Source: Platycnemis pennipes
Lineage: Eukaryota > Arthropoda > Insecta > Odonata > Platycnemididae
Direction: 5' to 3'
Length of the DNA stretch: 64,000 bases
Assembly: GCA_933228895.1 (NCBI GenBank)
Contig: OW121854.1
Location: 6,637,131 to 6,701,130 of the forward strand
How positions within the stretch are numbered: position 1 is the first letter of the stretch; every line of letters starts with the position of its first letter. Position numbers and translations under genes: made by a program. A model generated the notes under the pieces. It searched no databases, was not told where the DNA came from, and saw only the letters and a list, made by a program, of their open reading frames with translations. Positions 12,114-22,478 of this stretch are shown here, one piece after another.

Positions 12114-13076
12114 CACAGTGGTCGGAAATCGAAAATACCTGGCCAAAATACAAAAAGTGATTTTTTCAAGCCAGGAAGCTGAAACTTTGCATTAATATTC
12201 TCAAAAGACCTGGGCATGCAATGATGCAAAGCATTTTCCTTAGTACACAACACTTAACAATTAGCATGAGGTCAAAGTTGCACAAATTTCGCAAAAATTA
12301 CCTACACTCGATTTTCTCACGAAATCTTCAAAATCAAGCCCTTACCTAAGCATTATGTGTACAGAATTGGAATAAAAAGTCATTTAATTAGATGAAACAG
12401 TTCTTCGTCTTTGTTCTCATGTAGTCTGCTCACATTTTTGTAATTATTTACCAAAGATATTAAACAAAATGGCAGACCTTAATTTTTGGTCATTTTTTTC
12501 ATATAGGTAGAGAAATAGTTAATTGCATCACCGAGCATCACGAAGTAACTTATATGGGGAAACTCTACAAAGCTTCCACAGTGCGAATCCGAAGAGTGAT
12601 GCTGCGACCGTTTGCGACGCCGAATTTCACATTAGTTTTTCGATCGCGCGGTCGAGTCTGGTTGAACCCGCCTGCAGCGGGGAGTAACGTGGCGCGGCAA
12701 GTGTGTGGACTGGATTGTAGTTGCATCCACTCCGCTTTGGAGATTTTCGAGATACAAACATTGACAAGATCCTCCATGCATTATATTTTGCAGAAATCGC
12801 GGAAAAAATTACGCATTTTAACACATGGGGTAAAGGTCTAGGAGGTACTGAAAAACTTCTTTCTTCGGGTGCACCGCGGGAGTTTCTCTTCTTACCAACT
12901 TGACATCGCCTACCAACGAATACGTACACTTTTAACGGAGACAGCATGCATATCACACAGGATTATTGTCTCTTCGAGGCCACCAACCCACAGCTAGTGT
13001 CGCACGGCTGCAATTCCCCCGCCCCCTGCACTGAGGTTGGGCGTTCGGCGAAGGGTCCGTTTTATGACACCGCGGA
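12114..13076 (+). repeat. Left terminal inverted repeat of the Transib element (963 bp)
   Basis: Begins with heptamer CACAGTG, followed by an A-rich tract at 22-23 bases' distance (CCAAAATAC, a partial match to the V(D)J nonamer ACAAAAACC). A second CACAGTG lies at 12577-12583. The inner half is GC-rich (12600-12720 and 12850-13076). The arm ends at GACACCGCGGA, after which the two sides diverge. Open frames in this arm are mirrored in the right arm and match no recognised protein. Confidence 0.92.
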
Positions 13077-13180
13077 TCCCTTTACGTTTTTTTAGGGGAT
13101 ATTTTTGGGAAAACGTTCCTAATCTCCAATGAAATGCACCGGAGCGTTCAGTTTCATTTTGGTAGTGGTACGAAGCATTA
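13077..13180. other. Transib interior, left spacer
   Basis: A short unique segment between the left arm and the first recognisable transposase-like codons. Nothing further is seen in it. Confidence 0.5.
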
Positions 13181-14746
13181 GATTTTGAAACTTCAGCTCG
13201 GATTTCACTCGTGTTGGTGTCAGAATTGGATCTCCCGAAATTCTCTCTACAACTCGTAATGGTGAGGATACATTGCTAACCACTTCAAGATTCCTCACTT
13301 TTTCAAGGTATGTGTACTCTATTAGGACAAGCTAATGTCTTTTTAAATATTTTATTTTTAATAACCTTTTTGGCGTTTTTTTTAATCTTTAATTTTAGAG
13401 GACTCATGTGAAGTTAAACTTCAAAGTCTCCTAGATCATACAGCATTGCGTATCTTGGAATGCATTTCCAGAGATTCAACAACCGCGCATAATATAAATT
13501 GTACATTAATTGGTAAATATGGTTTTGAGGGAAACTCAGGCCATTCCTGGTATAAGCAAAGATGGCATCAAGAATCGATGTCGGATGAATTCTTGTTCAT
13601 CAGCTCCCTGGTGCCACTGCGTTTAGTGAACGACGAGACAGGTAACAATGACAAAGAATTATAGTTGTTTTCCGCAATCTCTTGTAAAAACATTTAATTA
13701 TTACTCATAATATTTTCTGATGTTTAAAGACATTTCCTTATACTTTAGGTGCAATTATTTGGATGAACCCTAGGCCATCGTCAACAAGATTCTGTCGCCC
13801 CATTCGCCTTCAATGGATCAAAGAGACGAAAGAAGTGGCGAAGGCAGAGGAAATTTATATAAAGAGGCAATGTGATATTTTAAATGCATTCAAATGGAAA
13901 AACTACTCCATTAATTTTTCTCTGCTTCTCACCATGATAAACGGAAAGGTAAAACGTTTAAAATTGTCAAAAAACGTCATCATTTAATATTTATGTGTTA
14001 ACTAAAAGAAAACGTCCAAATTAGGTATGCAACGCATTGACGGAGAGTGGCAGCATGAAATGCTATATTTGTGGGGCAAAAATTTCAAGTATGAATAAAT
14101 TTAATGAATTGGCCCAAAGATCAGTTAATAAGGGCACTAACAATTTTGGCATATCTACACTGCATTGTCATATAAGATTTTTTGATCGTCTGTTGCATGT
14201 ATCTTATCGCATGGATTTCAAACTCTGGCAGGTAGGTAAAAAAGTGAACGAAACATTACTTTCTCATTCAAAAATATTTTATTGCGAAACTCACCCTCAG
14301 AACCTTCCAATACGCACGTGGAGAATACAAAAAAATGCTTAAAGACAGGAACATTCACCTGCAAAAGTCATTCAAAGAGAATATGGGGCTAAATGTGGAT
14401 GTACCTAGACCCAGGTATGGTACAACGAATGACGGAAATACTGCCAGACGATTCTTTGATAATCCCTCACTATCTTCAGAAATAACAGGTGGGAAAGACA
14501 TCTAATTTTCTGAATTCTTCATTAGCACCTTCTGATGCTACATTGGAATTTCATTGCTTTAGGTTACCTTTGATTTCTTCTAACAAATTTCTAATTTCAT
14601 TACAGGAATCGACATAAACTTGATTAACAGATTCTCTGTAATATTACAGGCAATATCAAGTGGCATGATTTGCATTATCGAGTGAAAAAGAAAAATACCT
14701 GATTTGTTCAGAGTGTGATGGCAGTGACTATTCGGATAGCGATTAG
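13181..14746 (+). pseudogene. RAG1-like/Transib transposase, degenerate and C-terminally deleted
   Basis: Exons are inferred from splice signals and remembered family motifs. A possible N-terminal exon ends at 13307 with RIGSPEI, its phase not matching the next exon. Then 13399-13641 (LLDHTALRIL, GKYGFEGNSGHSWYKQ, SSLVPLRLVNDE), 13749-13948 (NPRPSSTRFCRPIR, INFSLLLTMINGK), 14025-14231 (VCNAL, CYICGAKISSMN, ISTLHCHIRFFDRLLH), 14301-14488 (ARGEYKKML, TNDGNTARRFFDNPS) and 14606-14685 (GIDINLINRF, VILQAISSG). Introns have GT-AG ends and are 69-117 bp. The presumed first catalytic Asp (GFDG in relatives; compare RAG1 CDGMGD) is GFEG here at 13527-13529. Exon 14301 needs a 1-nt shift. Translation stops at 14683-14685 and the region that should hold the third catalytic acidic residue is absent. 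A short Ser/Asp-rich tail-like remnant reaches 14746. Confidence 0.82.
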
Positions 14747-14959
14747 TAGAAATACAAGCAAAAACCGTATTTTGTAGTGCATATTTTGTTACATTTTAAG
14801 AAAAAGGATGTATACATAATCATGATGAAATAGGGTATTGCAAATTATTTCTCTTCACAGTATTTCTCCCTGGCACTGAATAAAAAATGACACTGACATT
14901 TAACATAACAAAAATAATTAAGCATCGGGATCGTAACCCCCCACAATCCCCGACAACGT
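14747..14959. other. Transib interior, right spacer
   Basis: AT-rich spacer between the transposase remnant and the right arm. It includes TATTTTGTTACATTTTAAG and is probably former 3' untranslated sequence. No other feature seen. Confidence 0.5.
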
Positions 14960-15922
14960 TCCGCGGTGTCAAAAAACGGACCCTTCGCCGAACACCCAAC
15001 CTCAGTGCAGGGGGCGGGGGAATTGCAGCCGTGCGACACTAGCTGTGGGTTGGTGGCCTCGAAGAGACAATAATCCTGTGTGATATGCATACTGTCTCCG
15101 TTAAAAGTGTACGTATTCGTTGGTAGGCGATGTCAAGTTGGTAAGAAGAGAAACTCCCGCGGTGCACCCGAAGAAAGAAGTTTTTCAGTACCTCCTAGAC
15201 CTTTACCCCATGTGTTAAAATGCGTAATTTTTTCCGCGATTTCTGCAAAATATAATGCATGGAGGATCTTGTCAATGTTTGTATCTCGAAAATCTCCAAA
15301 GCGGAGTGGATGCAACTACAATCCAGTCCACACACTTGCCGCGCCACGTTACTCCCCGCTGCAGGCGGGTTCAACCAGACTCGACCGCGCGATCGAAAAA
15401 CTAATGTGAAATTCGGCGTCGCAAACGGTCGCAGCATCACTCTTCGGATTCGCACTGTGGAAGCTTTGTAGAGTTTCCCCATATAAGTTACTTCGTGATG
15501 CTCGGTGATGCAATTAACTATTTCTCTACCTATATGAAAAAAATGACCAAAAATTAAGATCTGCCATTTTGTTTAATATCTTTGGTAAATAATTACAAAA
15601 ATGTGAGCAGACTACATGAGAACAAAGACGAAGAACTGTTTCATCTAATTAAATGACTTTTTATTCCAATTCTGTACACATAATGCTTAGGTAAGGGCTT
15701 GATTTTGAAGATTTCGTGAGAAAATCGAGTGTAGGTAATTTTTGCGAAATTTGTGCAACTTTGACCTCATGCTAATTGTTAAGTGTTGTGTACTAAGGAA
15801 AATGCTTTGCATCATTGCATGCCCAGGTCTTTTGAGAATATTAATGCAAAGTTTCAGCTTCCTGGCTTGAAAAAATCACTTTTTGTATTTTGGCCAGGTA
15901 TTTTCGATTTCCGACCACTGTG
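14960..15922 (-). repeat. Right terminal inverted repeat of the Transib element (963 bp)
   Basis: Reverse complement of 12114-13076, with about four substitutions and identical length. The outer end is CACTGTG at 15916-15922. The mirrored internal heptamer is at 15453-15459. Confidence 0.92.
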
Positions 15923-15927
15923 CGACG
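15923..15927. repeat. 5-bp target-site duplication, right (CGACG)
   Basis: Exact copy of 12109-12113 directly outside the right terminus. Confidence 0.9.
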
Positions 15928-16640
15928 GTGAGTTCCGCGGGCATTTGACGGCGTCTGCAACAGCGCCTCTGCAGTCGATCGAGAGAGGATAGCGAGGGCA
16001 CGGGGGATGGAAAGGGAGGGGTGGCGAGCCGCGGAGTTTCGCCGTGTTTGCTCCACGGAGGGGGTGGATGGTTGGCCGGGGCGGGGGAAGGGGGGTGTTG
16101 GGGAGGGGGTTGGAAGGGGGGAGGGGTTCAGAGGTTGGTGCCGGAATGATACGAATGAGTCTGAACACGCGAAAAATGCGGGAAAGAAGAAAAGGGAAGT
16201 TTGGGAGTGGTTCCCTTTTTTATCCCCGGCGCTCCAGAGGAAGGGGGGTGGGCGGCGGGGGGGTTAGGGGGTGGCAGAGAGAGTTATTTCTCGTTTCGTC
16301 CTCCCCCTCCCCCTTGCGCTGTCGCTCCTTTTATTGTTTCGTGTGTGGGGAGGCGGTGGTGCGTGGCGGTTTCATTTTTTTGCCCCGAGGGGGGGTGCAG
16401 GGCGGGTGCGTGGGAGTGGGGACTAGGGAATCCGCGCTCTCGGAGTCTTCCCAGTGTTTGTCACTCTGCGATCCAATCGGCTCTCATTCCGACGTCTCCC
16501 TTTGATGAGCGGAATGTCATGTGGGGGGGTCGGTCGGTGGCATGCCGGGAGGAATGGTCCTCCCCCTCTCTAAGGGGTGGGACTTGACATCCCCCCTGTG
16601 CATCGCCGTCTCGGGGAGGGATCACGGACGGCCGTAAACA
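15928..16640. other. CpG-/G-rich block (CpG-island-like)
   Basis: Strongly GC-rich, with long G runs (GGGGCGGGGGAAGGGGGGTG near 16078) and many CpG dinucleotides such as CCGCGG and GCGCTC. Open frames of 70-153 codons overlap in several frames here, as expected from low stop-codon density, and show no domain. Such blocks often mark promoters, but no exon could be joined to it. Confidence 0.55.
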
Positions 16641-16764
16641 CACCCACGGGAGCAGTTCGCTGCGTGACGAATTTCGGTCACTGGCATTCCAACGCCACTC
16701 ACGAGTTTGTGACTGTTGAACACATCCTTCTGTGCTGCTCTGGCATGCAATTGGCTATCCGATT

Positions 16765-17060
16765 TGACTGCGTGGTAGTGCAATGGTTTGTCAAAACCAG
16801 TCTGTTGAGCTTGCGACCGGAGGTCCCTGGTTCACATCCGGTAGAGTCCTTTTGAAACATCCATTTTGAAGCCTATTAAAGTTCACTGGCACCAGTTCTC
16901 CTTGGGGAACCATAGGCGGCAAAGGAAAGGATATTGCCTCTCACATGTTCGACCTTCGATTTCACCTCCTCAGGTCGATAAAGTGGCTGGAGTTACCTTT
17001 TTCTATTTACGGATTTGCTTGAAAACTTACGCACTAGTCCCTTTTAGTGATTGCTATGGG
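16765..17060 (+). repeat. tRNA-derived SINE-like sequence
   Basis: A box-A-like TGGTAGTGCAATGG at about 16773 and a box-B-like GGTTCACATCC at 16829-16839 have tRNA spacing. A non-tRNA body follows, containing CACTGGCACCAG and CACATGTTCGACCTTCG. Exact ends and target duplication were not identified. Confidence 0.5.
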
Positions 17061-17255
17061 TATAAATGAAAAAAGTATGCATTTTACTGATTTAATTTTT
17101 TGGTGATGTGACGCTTTTTTAACACGCATCCTTATTGAGATATTTTGTGTCATAAAATTTGAATGTGAATTTGAAGTTTGGCGCTTGAATACAAACAATT
17201 GAAAATGGATGAAATTCAGCGCAAATATAGGGTTAAAGTGAGATCCAAGTTTTCC

Positions 17256-17457
17256 GGGTTTTACTCCGCGTTGGTCCACGTTTCCTCGGAAACAGCTCGC
17301 CGGCGCTGCAGTCGGCTTCTTCGGCTGCAGTCACTTTGCCATCTTCTACAGTTCATGCTTTGGAGTTAGGTCATCTGTGATTGGCTGTTGTGATGCCTTT
17401 ATTCCTACCACGCAGACTGTTGTCCGAGGAAACGTGGGCCAAAGCGGAGTAATGCCC
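17256..17457. mobile_element. 202-bp MITE with about 33-bp terminal inverted repeats
   Basis: The left end GGGTTTTACTCCGCGTTGG continues to CCACGTTTCCTCGGA. The right end, TCCGAGGAAACGTGGGCC...GCGGAGTAATGCCC, is its imperfect reverse complement. The interior carries a second small palindrome (GCTGCAGTCGGCTTCTTCGG). The right end read outward (CAGGGCATTACTCC) resembles a hAT terminus, but no 8-bp duplication was found, so superfamily is open. Non-coding. Confidence 0.7.
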
Positions 17458-18631
17458 TGAAGAACTGCATCTTCACTTCAATCGAACCGCGGAAGCCTAC
17501 AATAGGGACAGATTATTTCGTAGTTTTGTTACAAACCCCGATTCCTTTTTTTTATTCAATGGCTTCCATCCTGTTGCTCGAAATAACTAGGCATTGAAAG
17601 AGGTATTTTACGTAAGCTAGAAGCAAGAGAACTCGACTGAGAAAATTTGTTTTATTTTCGTAAGGTTTTAGGAGGTAATGGCTGATCGTAGGTTTTCGCA
17701 GCGTGGATGATGTCCAGTTGTCACTTTCGGTGGCTGCTGCGTCACAGACATTGTCGTTCTCTAAGCTTTTAGGAGGTACGATGTTATTTGTTTGCCTTTC
17801 TGAAACTTGTCTAATGGGGAAATATCATTTATTTAAGTGAGTTCTTTATATTTAATTCCCTTATGCTTTACTCAAGTTTTTAAATAATGGGTTTGGTCTT
17901 ACCTCCGGGCTGAAATGTTTGCCTGCAATGGACGTTGAATCCTAATAAATCTCGCAAGATCTCGTAAGGAACTTCAGAGAGTAAGATAGTAAATGACTGT
18001 AGTTTATGGAAAAACACCGACCTAGGTATCGATTGGTTTCGATTTCAATTTGACCAATCGGAACCTAGGTGGATGTTAAAATAAAAAAATTTGTGCAATC
18101 TTACAGAGTGATGTTTTTATTTACTATTATATTGCGGTTCCACCATGTGAAGCGTGAGGACTTCCTTTTTATTAGTAAATGACTGCCTGAGGGCTTCTTA
18201 CACTCTTCGTAATTGCTCAGCGTCCATTTATACTGACCAATTCTTTTCTTATTGAGAGCGGAGTGGCTATTTCAGGCCGTATAACGAAATGCATGTGCGT
18301 CATGAGACTCCTCCAATTAACTAGGTAGTGAAAGAAAACTATTCTGTTACTTACGGTGAACATAATTAGTTTGATGTTTTGTTTGAGCATTTTATATATG
18401 GTACCATTACTAATTTAAGTTTTTAAAAATATATTTCACTCCAGAGCTGTGGCCATTCGTTTCTGCATTTGCCGCAATGATTTTTTTTAAACCCTTGATT
18501 CAATCCCATTCCCCTGATCTGATGCGTACGACTCATAGTGATCGCCCGACTATCGCCCCCTCTTCTAAAACCACCATTTTCTCTGATAATACAGCATTTT
18601 TATTTATTTCCACAATCCACGATCTGCGGGG
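17458..18631. other. No recognised gene; small imperfect hairpin at about 18020-18072
   Basis: At 18020-18072 CCGACCTAGGTATCGATTGG is followed by CCAATCGGAACCTAGGTGG, an imperfect hairpin. The rest holds no recognisable domain or repeat. Confidence 0.4.
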
Positions 18632-18750
18632 GTGTGCTTGAATCGTTCGAGATTGATTTAGGTACGGATTAATTCCGAACGTAATGTAAAAACATACGAG
18701 TGAGTCCTTAGTTACGTACCAAAATAAATCTCGAACAATTCGAGCACAAC
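18632..18750. repeat. 119-bp MITE-like hairpin
   Basis: The left arm, GTGTGCTTGAATCGTTCGAG and onward to TTTAGGTAC, pairs with the right arm GTACCAAAATAAATC...CGAGCACAAC, about 34 bp with few mismatches around a roughly 50-bp loop. Confidence 0.65.
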
Positions 18751-18906
18751 TGCAAAAAAAACTTTGATCTTAGAAAATAGTATTCAAATTCAGGTCAACC
18801 TTTGAGGACTCACTGAGAAATACAAAGCTTCCTTAAAGTTTTACGGCAAATAGGGATGCGACCGACAAGTCCACAGCGTGACTGAACACCCCCCATTTAC
18901 TTGCGC

Positions 18907-18922
18907 GGGGGGGGGGGGGGGG
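18907..18922 (+). repeat. Poly-G tract (16 G)
   Basis: An uninterrupted run of 16 G inside a GC-rich patch (about 18880-19320). Polymerase slippage or sequencing-length error is likely at such a run. Confidence 0.85.
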
Positions 18923-20741
18923 CGAGTTTGAGGAATGCGTTTGTAGGTGGCAGTGTCGGAGCGAGCGCTCAGCTCGAGATTAAGAGCAGCCCGAAACGGA
19001 GGAGCCATGACTCACGTTGGTCTGAGAGTCGTCCCAGCTGTCTAATTATTCCCGTCGGCTGGTAAAAACCTCTTTCAAGGGCCTTTTAAGAATAAAGTCG
19101 GGATCGCCGACGACGTTTCGCGCCGCTGAGTGTCGCTCGACAGTGTCGCATTTCCGCCACATTTAGAGAGGGCGGTGCTTAAAGAGGGGCCTCTCGAAGG
19201 ATGAAAGGGGGTTGAATCGTTTAGTTACTTCCTCTCGACGGAGAGCGCGCGGGAAAACAACATCAAGGGAAATCACCCGCCCCCAATGCCCCGCTTACAT
19301 TACGAGGGTAGAACGATAGTTAATATGGCGGCTAAAACTAACCTGCGTTCACACGGCCTACCCTGAACCATCGTAAAGACTCGAGTGACATCTATCGGAG
19401 AGTGAGTTTAAGTCAAAATAAAAATGGAGGGTAGGGTAGCGGAAGGACTTTGTCTTGCAAAGATTGGAAGCGTATTTTAACTTACGCACAAATTAGATGC
19501 TGTTATTTTATCCAACTTTATCATTGCAGTTTCCTAGATCCCTTTTTATAAATCAACTAAAATATTCTTCTTAAATTACTTCCTCATGATTCACAGTGTC
19601 GTAACCAATATCGTATCTCCGAGATACTCAATATATTCTGTGTAGTGACTTTGCTAAACTTCAATTTTAAATATAAAATTTAATACAATTGCCATTTGCT
19701 TTGAATAGCTCCAAAGTAATACGTTAAAAAATATGTAAAGTTTGTATGTACAACGATGAACGCCCTCCGTGACTTTAATTTCCAGATATTTAAGACATTC
19801 AACCTTTATATCTTTTTCCTCGCATATTTCAACTGACAATGAGACCTTTACACGTTAAAATTAATTACCTTTCCTTACCTGTATTTTTATTTGTTTAGCT
19901 TATATACGGGAATCACGCACCAAGAAATGCAGTCAACTATGGAACGCCATGCTATGAAATGATTAATTGTTCACCTCTCAATAAGTTATCGCTCATGTAA
20001 ACCCATTTCGTAGGCAAGTTCATGCATCCAAATAGAATGCATACAAGTATACACAATGAATTTGTTGCTCTTATCAAAATTCAGTACCTTTAAAACCGAT
20101 ATCCCAAGTTTACCATATTCTGCTCTTTGTGAAAGGAGCTATTTAAGTTAATAATGCTGAAAGTACTTTTAACGCCGTCCTAAGGAGCGAATACGTAAAA
20201 AATAATACGAGGCGTATTTCCTGCAAATGTTTGCAACTTCCTTGTTATTTAATTTCTGCATGTATATTTTCTGCACGAAAAGGCAACGTAAAAAATATAA
20301 AAGCGTTCGTATTCAGGATTCAGGGGTAAAGAAACCTACTTAAAACCATTATTGAACAACCGAATCTGTGTAACGTGGTAATACAACTATTAAAATATAT
20401 TACAGTGTGATTAAATAAATATCGTTGTAACTAAGAATCATTTCCAATCCATATAGTGCGATCATGTCTCTTCGTCTTTAAACACTCTACGTCCATTTCC
20501 ACTTCCATTTTCAAAATAAACCTTCTTTCTACCATTACTTGCGTTCACACGCCCTTAAAATACCAGTAACTAGCGCCAACCATAGTAACTCAATCGTGGT
20601 AGAAAAGTTTACCGGATTAGAGGCAACTTGCGTTCACACGGCCAATTTCCTACCATGGTGAGCCTTACCATCGTAAAAAACTATAAGTGTAAACGGGGCA
20701 CAAGAAGCGGCGATCGCGATAAACAATAGACGTACGCCTCC
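18923..20741. other. No recognised gene; three copies of a TGCGTTCACACG(G)CC motif
   Basis: The motif TGCGTTCACACGGCC, or a near form, occurs on the plus strand at about 19345, 20540 and 20629. After the last copy the complementary-like AGTGTAAACGGGG appears near 20687. These look like ends of small, degenerate repeats. No coding feature is supported. Confidence 0.4.
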
Positions 20742-20746
20742 CGTCG

Positions 20747-20856
20747 CACAGCGGGCTGAAATCGAAAATCTGGTCACAAATTATTTGTTTCATTTTGAAT
20801 AAAAGTATGGAATACAGCGATCGTCCTTTATCCAAAATACGAAACCCTACACTCAT
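20747..20856 (+). mobile_element. Solo Transib-like terminus
   Basis: CACAGCGGGCTGAAATCGAA (20747-20766) closely matches the terminus of the complete element (CACAGTGGTCGGAAATCGAA) and continues with AAATCTGG against AAATACCTGG. It is preceded by CGTCG, which fits the CGNCG target pattern. The opposite end was not found, so this is an old solo end or the edge of a rearranged element. Confidence 0.6.
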
Positions 20857-21334
20857 TCATCTCTGGGCGCTTTTTTTAAATCAACAGTCAGCCATGAAGT
20901 TTAGAAAAAATAGTAAAAATTTTTATCAGCCTTTTCTCGGCGAAAACTGTTAGATATTTGTTATACTCTTTATGCGTTTTGAGGTAAAAGTCATTTTTAC
21001 TGTATATTATAATAAAGTGTGTAGTTTTCAAGAGTTTAATATATTTGGTTTTTGTATATAATGTTTGCAGCTTTTTATTTGATTTAATTTATATTTACTG
21101 TTTTTTCGTAATTTTTTCCACAATGCAGGAAATCATTTGTTTGTTACATTGCTCTGTGGAGAAACAGATGCTTCATTTAAGAGGCAGGGCTCAATAATCT
21201 GAGAAAAGCATATATGAGCTAAAGAGAGGGCAACACGTCGCCCTCTCGTGACTCCGTGACAAGTGTTTAAATTCACAAATCTCTTTAGTCAAGCACTATA
21301 ATGTCTTCCATTCCATTTGATTTTGTAGCAGCTA
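20857..21334. other. No recognised gene
   Basis: AT-rich. A small hairpin, AGAGGGCAACACGTCGCCCTCT, lies near 21225. Nothing else seen. Confidence 0.4.
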
Positions 21335-21866
21335 CAGTGAAAGTCAAAAGTATTTGTGCACCTTCAAATTCCTCGTAATTAGCCTTGGTTCAGACAGTTC
21401 CCTGGACTGTTAAAACAGGAAAAAATATCTAAGTATGCAGAGGAACCATTCTTTATTAATTTTTGTAAAGGCAAAAGCAAAAATAATAAAAAATAAAAGG
21501 CTCAGAAAGAAGAAAAAGAAGATAAAAAAAGTCAGAGATTACCAATTTTATTCGTACGGGTGAAAATTGGAGCGAATTAGTCGGTCAAAGTACTTTAAAC
21601 AAAGGCAACTAATACCTAACGTAAATTAATTCACTTAGTAAAATTCCACAGACTTTTACTAAGTACATGCATTTACGTGATCAATACGTGGTTCCACGAA
21701 GTCAAGCCTGGCTATTTGTTATAACTAATACTTACTTATTTGGGTAACCTTTTTCCTTGATAATAGAATAAATGTGTCTGGGCATCGAGTTGAAGAAATC
21801 TGCACTGAGGGAGGGGGGAATTTCACCCCATTCTTCCTTAGGAGCCTGTTTTAAACCTTTCTTGAT
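21335..21866 (-). mobile_element. Tc1-like transposon remnant (transposase C-terminus and terminal repeat)
   Basis: A TA dinucleotide (21333-21334) is followed by CAGTGAAAGTCAAAAGTATT, a typical Tc1-family terminus. On the minus strand, 21735-21866 encodes a protein end reading KQAPKEEWGEIPPSLSADFF, then SMPRHIYSIIKEKGYPNK and a stop. The W..IP...L...F..SMPRR pattern ending in KG.P.K is characteristic of Tc1 transposase C-termini. The rest of the transposase is missing because the element is cut at 21866 by a LINE B 3' end. The opposite terminus was not found. Confidence 0.8.
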
Positions 21867-22330
21867 CTACATCTACACAATAACTGGCAAGCCACCATAA
21901 ATATGTGTGGCAGGGGGTGATTACACACTATACGTGCATTACATATCATGCACAAAATGTTAGTTTTTATATTCTAGTTTAAATTTCACAATTTACGAAA
22001 GAGGTAAAAATATCAAAGCAAGCATGCAAAAAATGCTGCTAGTTGGGTTAGCATAAAGTCCTTATTCCAATATGCAACAACTTATGCTAGCCATGGATAC
22101 ATTTGAATATGTACTATTGGATATATTTACAGCTATTCATGTCACTAATTGTACGAGGAAAGTAGGGCATTCTTGAATTTATGTGTTCGGTATTAAATTT
22201 CTACCATTTTATGATTATGTTCCAATCTACCTGAGTAAGTTGAAGTTAGCGAAATATTTTAGCGTCATCAGTGAAAATATTATCTTGAATTTATTTAAGA
22301 AATCAGGTACGAGTCAATTTCAACCTACAA
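21867..22330 (-). mobile_element. LINE family B 3' end (subfamily 2)
   Basis: Starts with the inverted tail GATCTACATCTACAC, then GGCAAGCCACC and GTGTGGCAGGGGGTGATTAC. It continues through a long 3' region shared with 63538-64000 (CAAAGCAAGCATGC, GTTGGGTTAGC, AATTGTA, GTGAAAATATTATCTTGAA). It sits directly against the truncated Tc1-like element. Confidence 0.75.
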
Positions 22331-22478
22331 TCTGACAATGGGTCCTACTTTAATGCAATCTTATTTGCGATGTGCCTCTATTTTTGGAATTGGTGCCACA
22401 AATGTTCGATTGAACAATGAAGAGAACGCCTCTACGTCTGTATGCAATGCAAAAATGAAGTATAAACTATCACCAAAT

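Larger units (their letters stand above)
12114..15922 (+). mobile_element. Transib-type DNA transposon, 3809 bp, with 963-bp terminal inverted repeats
   Basis: A complete insertion with matching 5-bp CGACG duplications on both sides and termini CACAGTG...CACTGTG. The two arms are each 963 bp. Read against each other they differ at about four positions (a C/T near 12474, a C/T near 12946, a C/T near 13042 and an A/T near 13064), with no indel, so the insertion looks recent. The 1883-bp interior holds a broken RAG1-like transposase in the plus orientation. Transib elements are known for CAC-initial termini resembling V(D)J signal heptamers and for a transposase related to RAG1; both are seen here. 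Terminal repeats near 1 kb are much longer than the short TIRs usual for Transib. The element is not autonomous because its transposase is truncated. Confidence 0.9.

Noticed and set aside
12554..15482. Mirrored 60-109-codon open frames in both Transib arms.
   Set aside because: They are the same inverted-repeat DNA read twice, with no domain and overlapping frames on both strands.
12079..15932. A possible host first exon: ATG at 12079 reading through to CGACG, with GTGAGT directly after the right Transib duplication, as if the element had landed on a splice donor.
   Set aside because: Only 12 codons, the left flank looks like a SINE, and no downstream exon was found. The donor-like word is likely chance.
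16044..16505. A 153-codon glycine/arginine-rich frame.
   Set aside because: Product of G-rich sequence with few stops; no recognisable motif.
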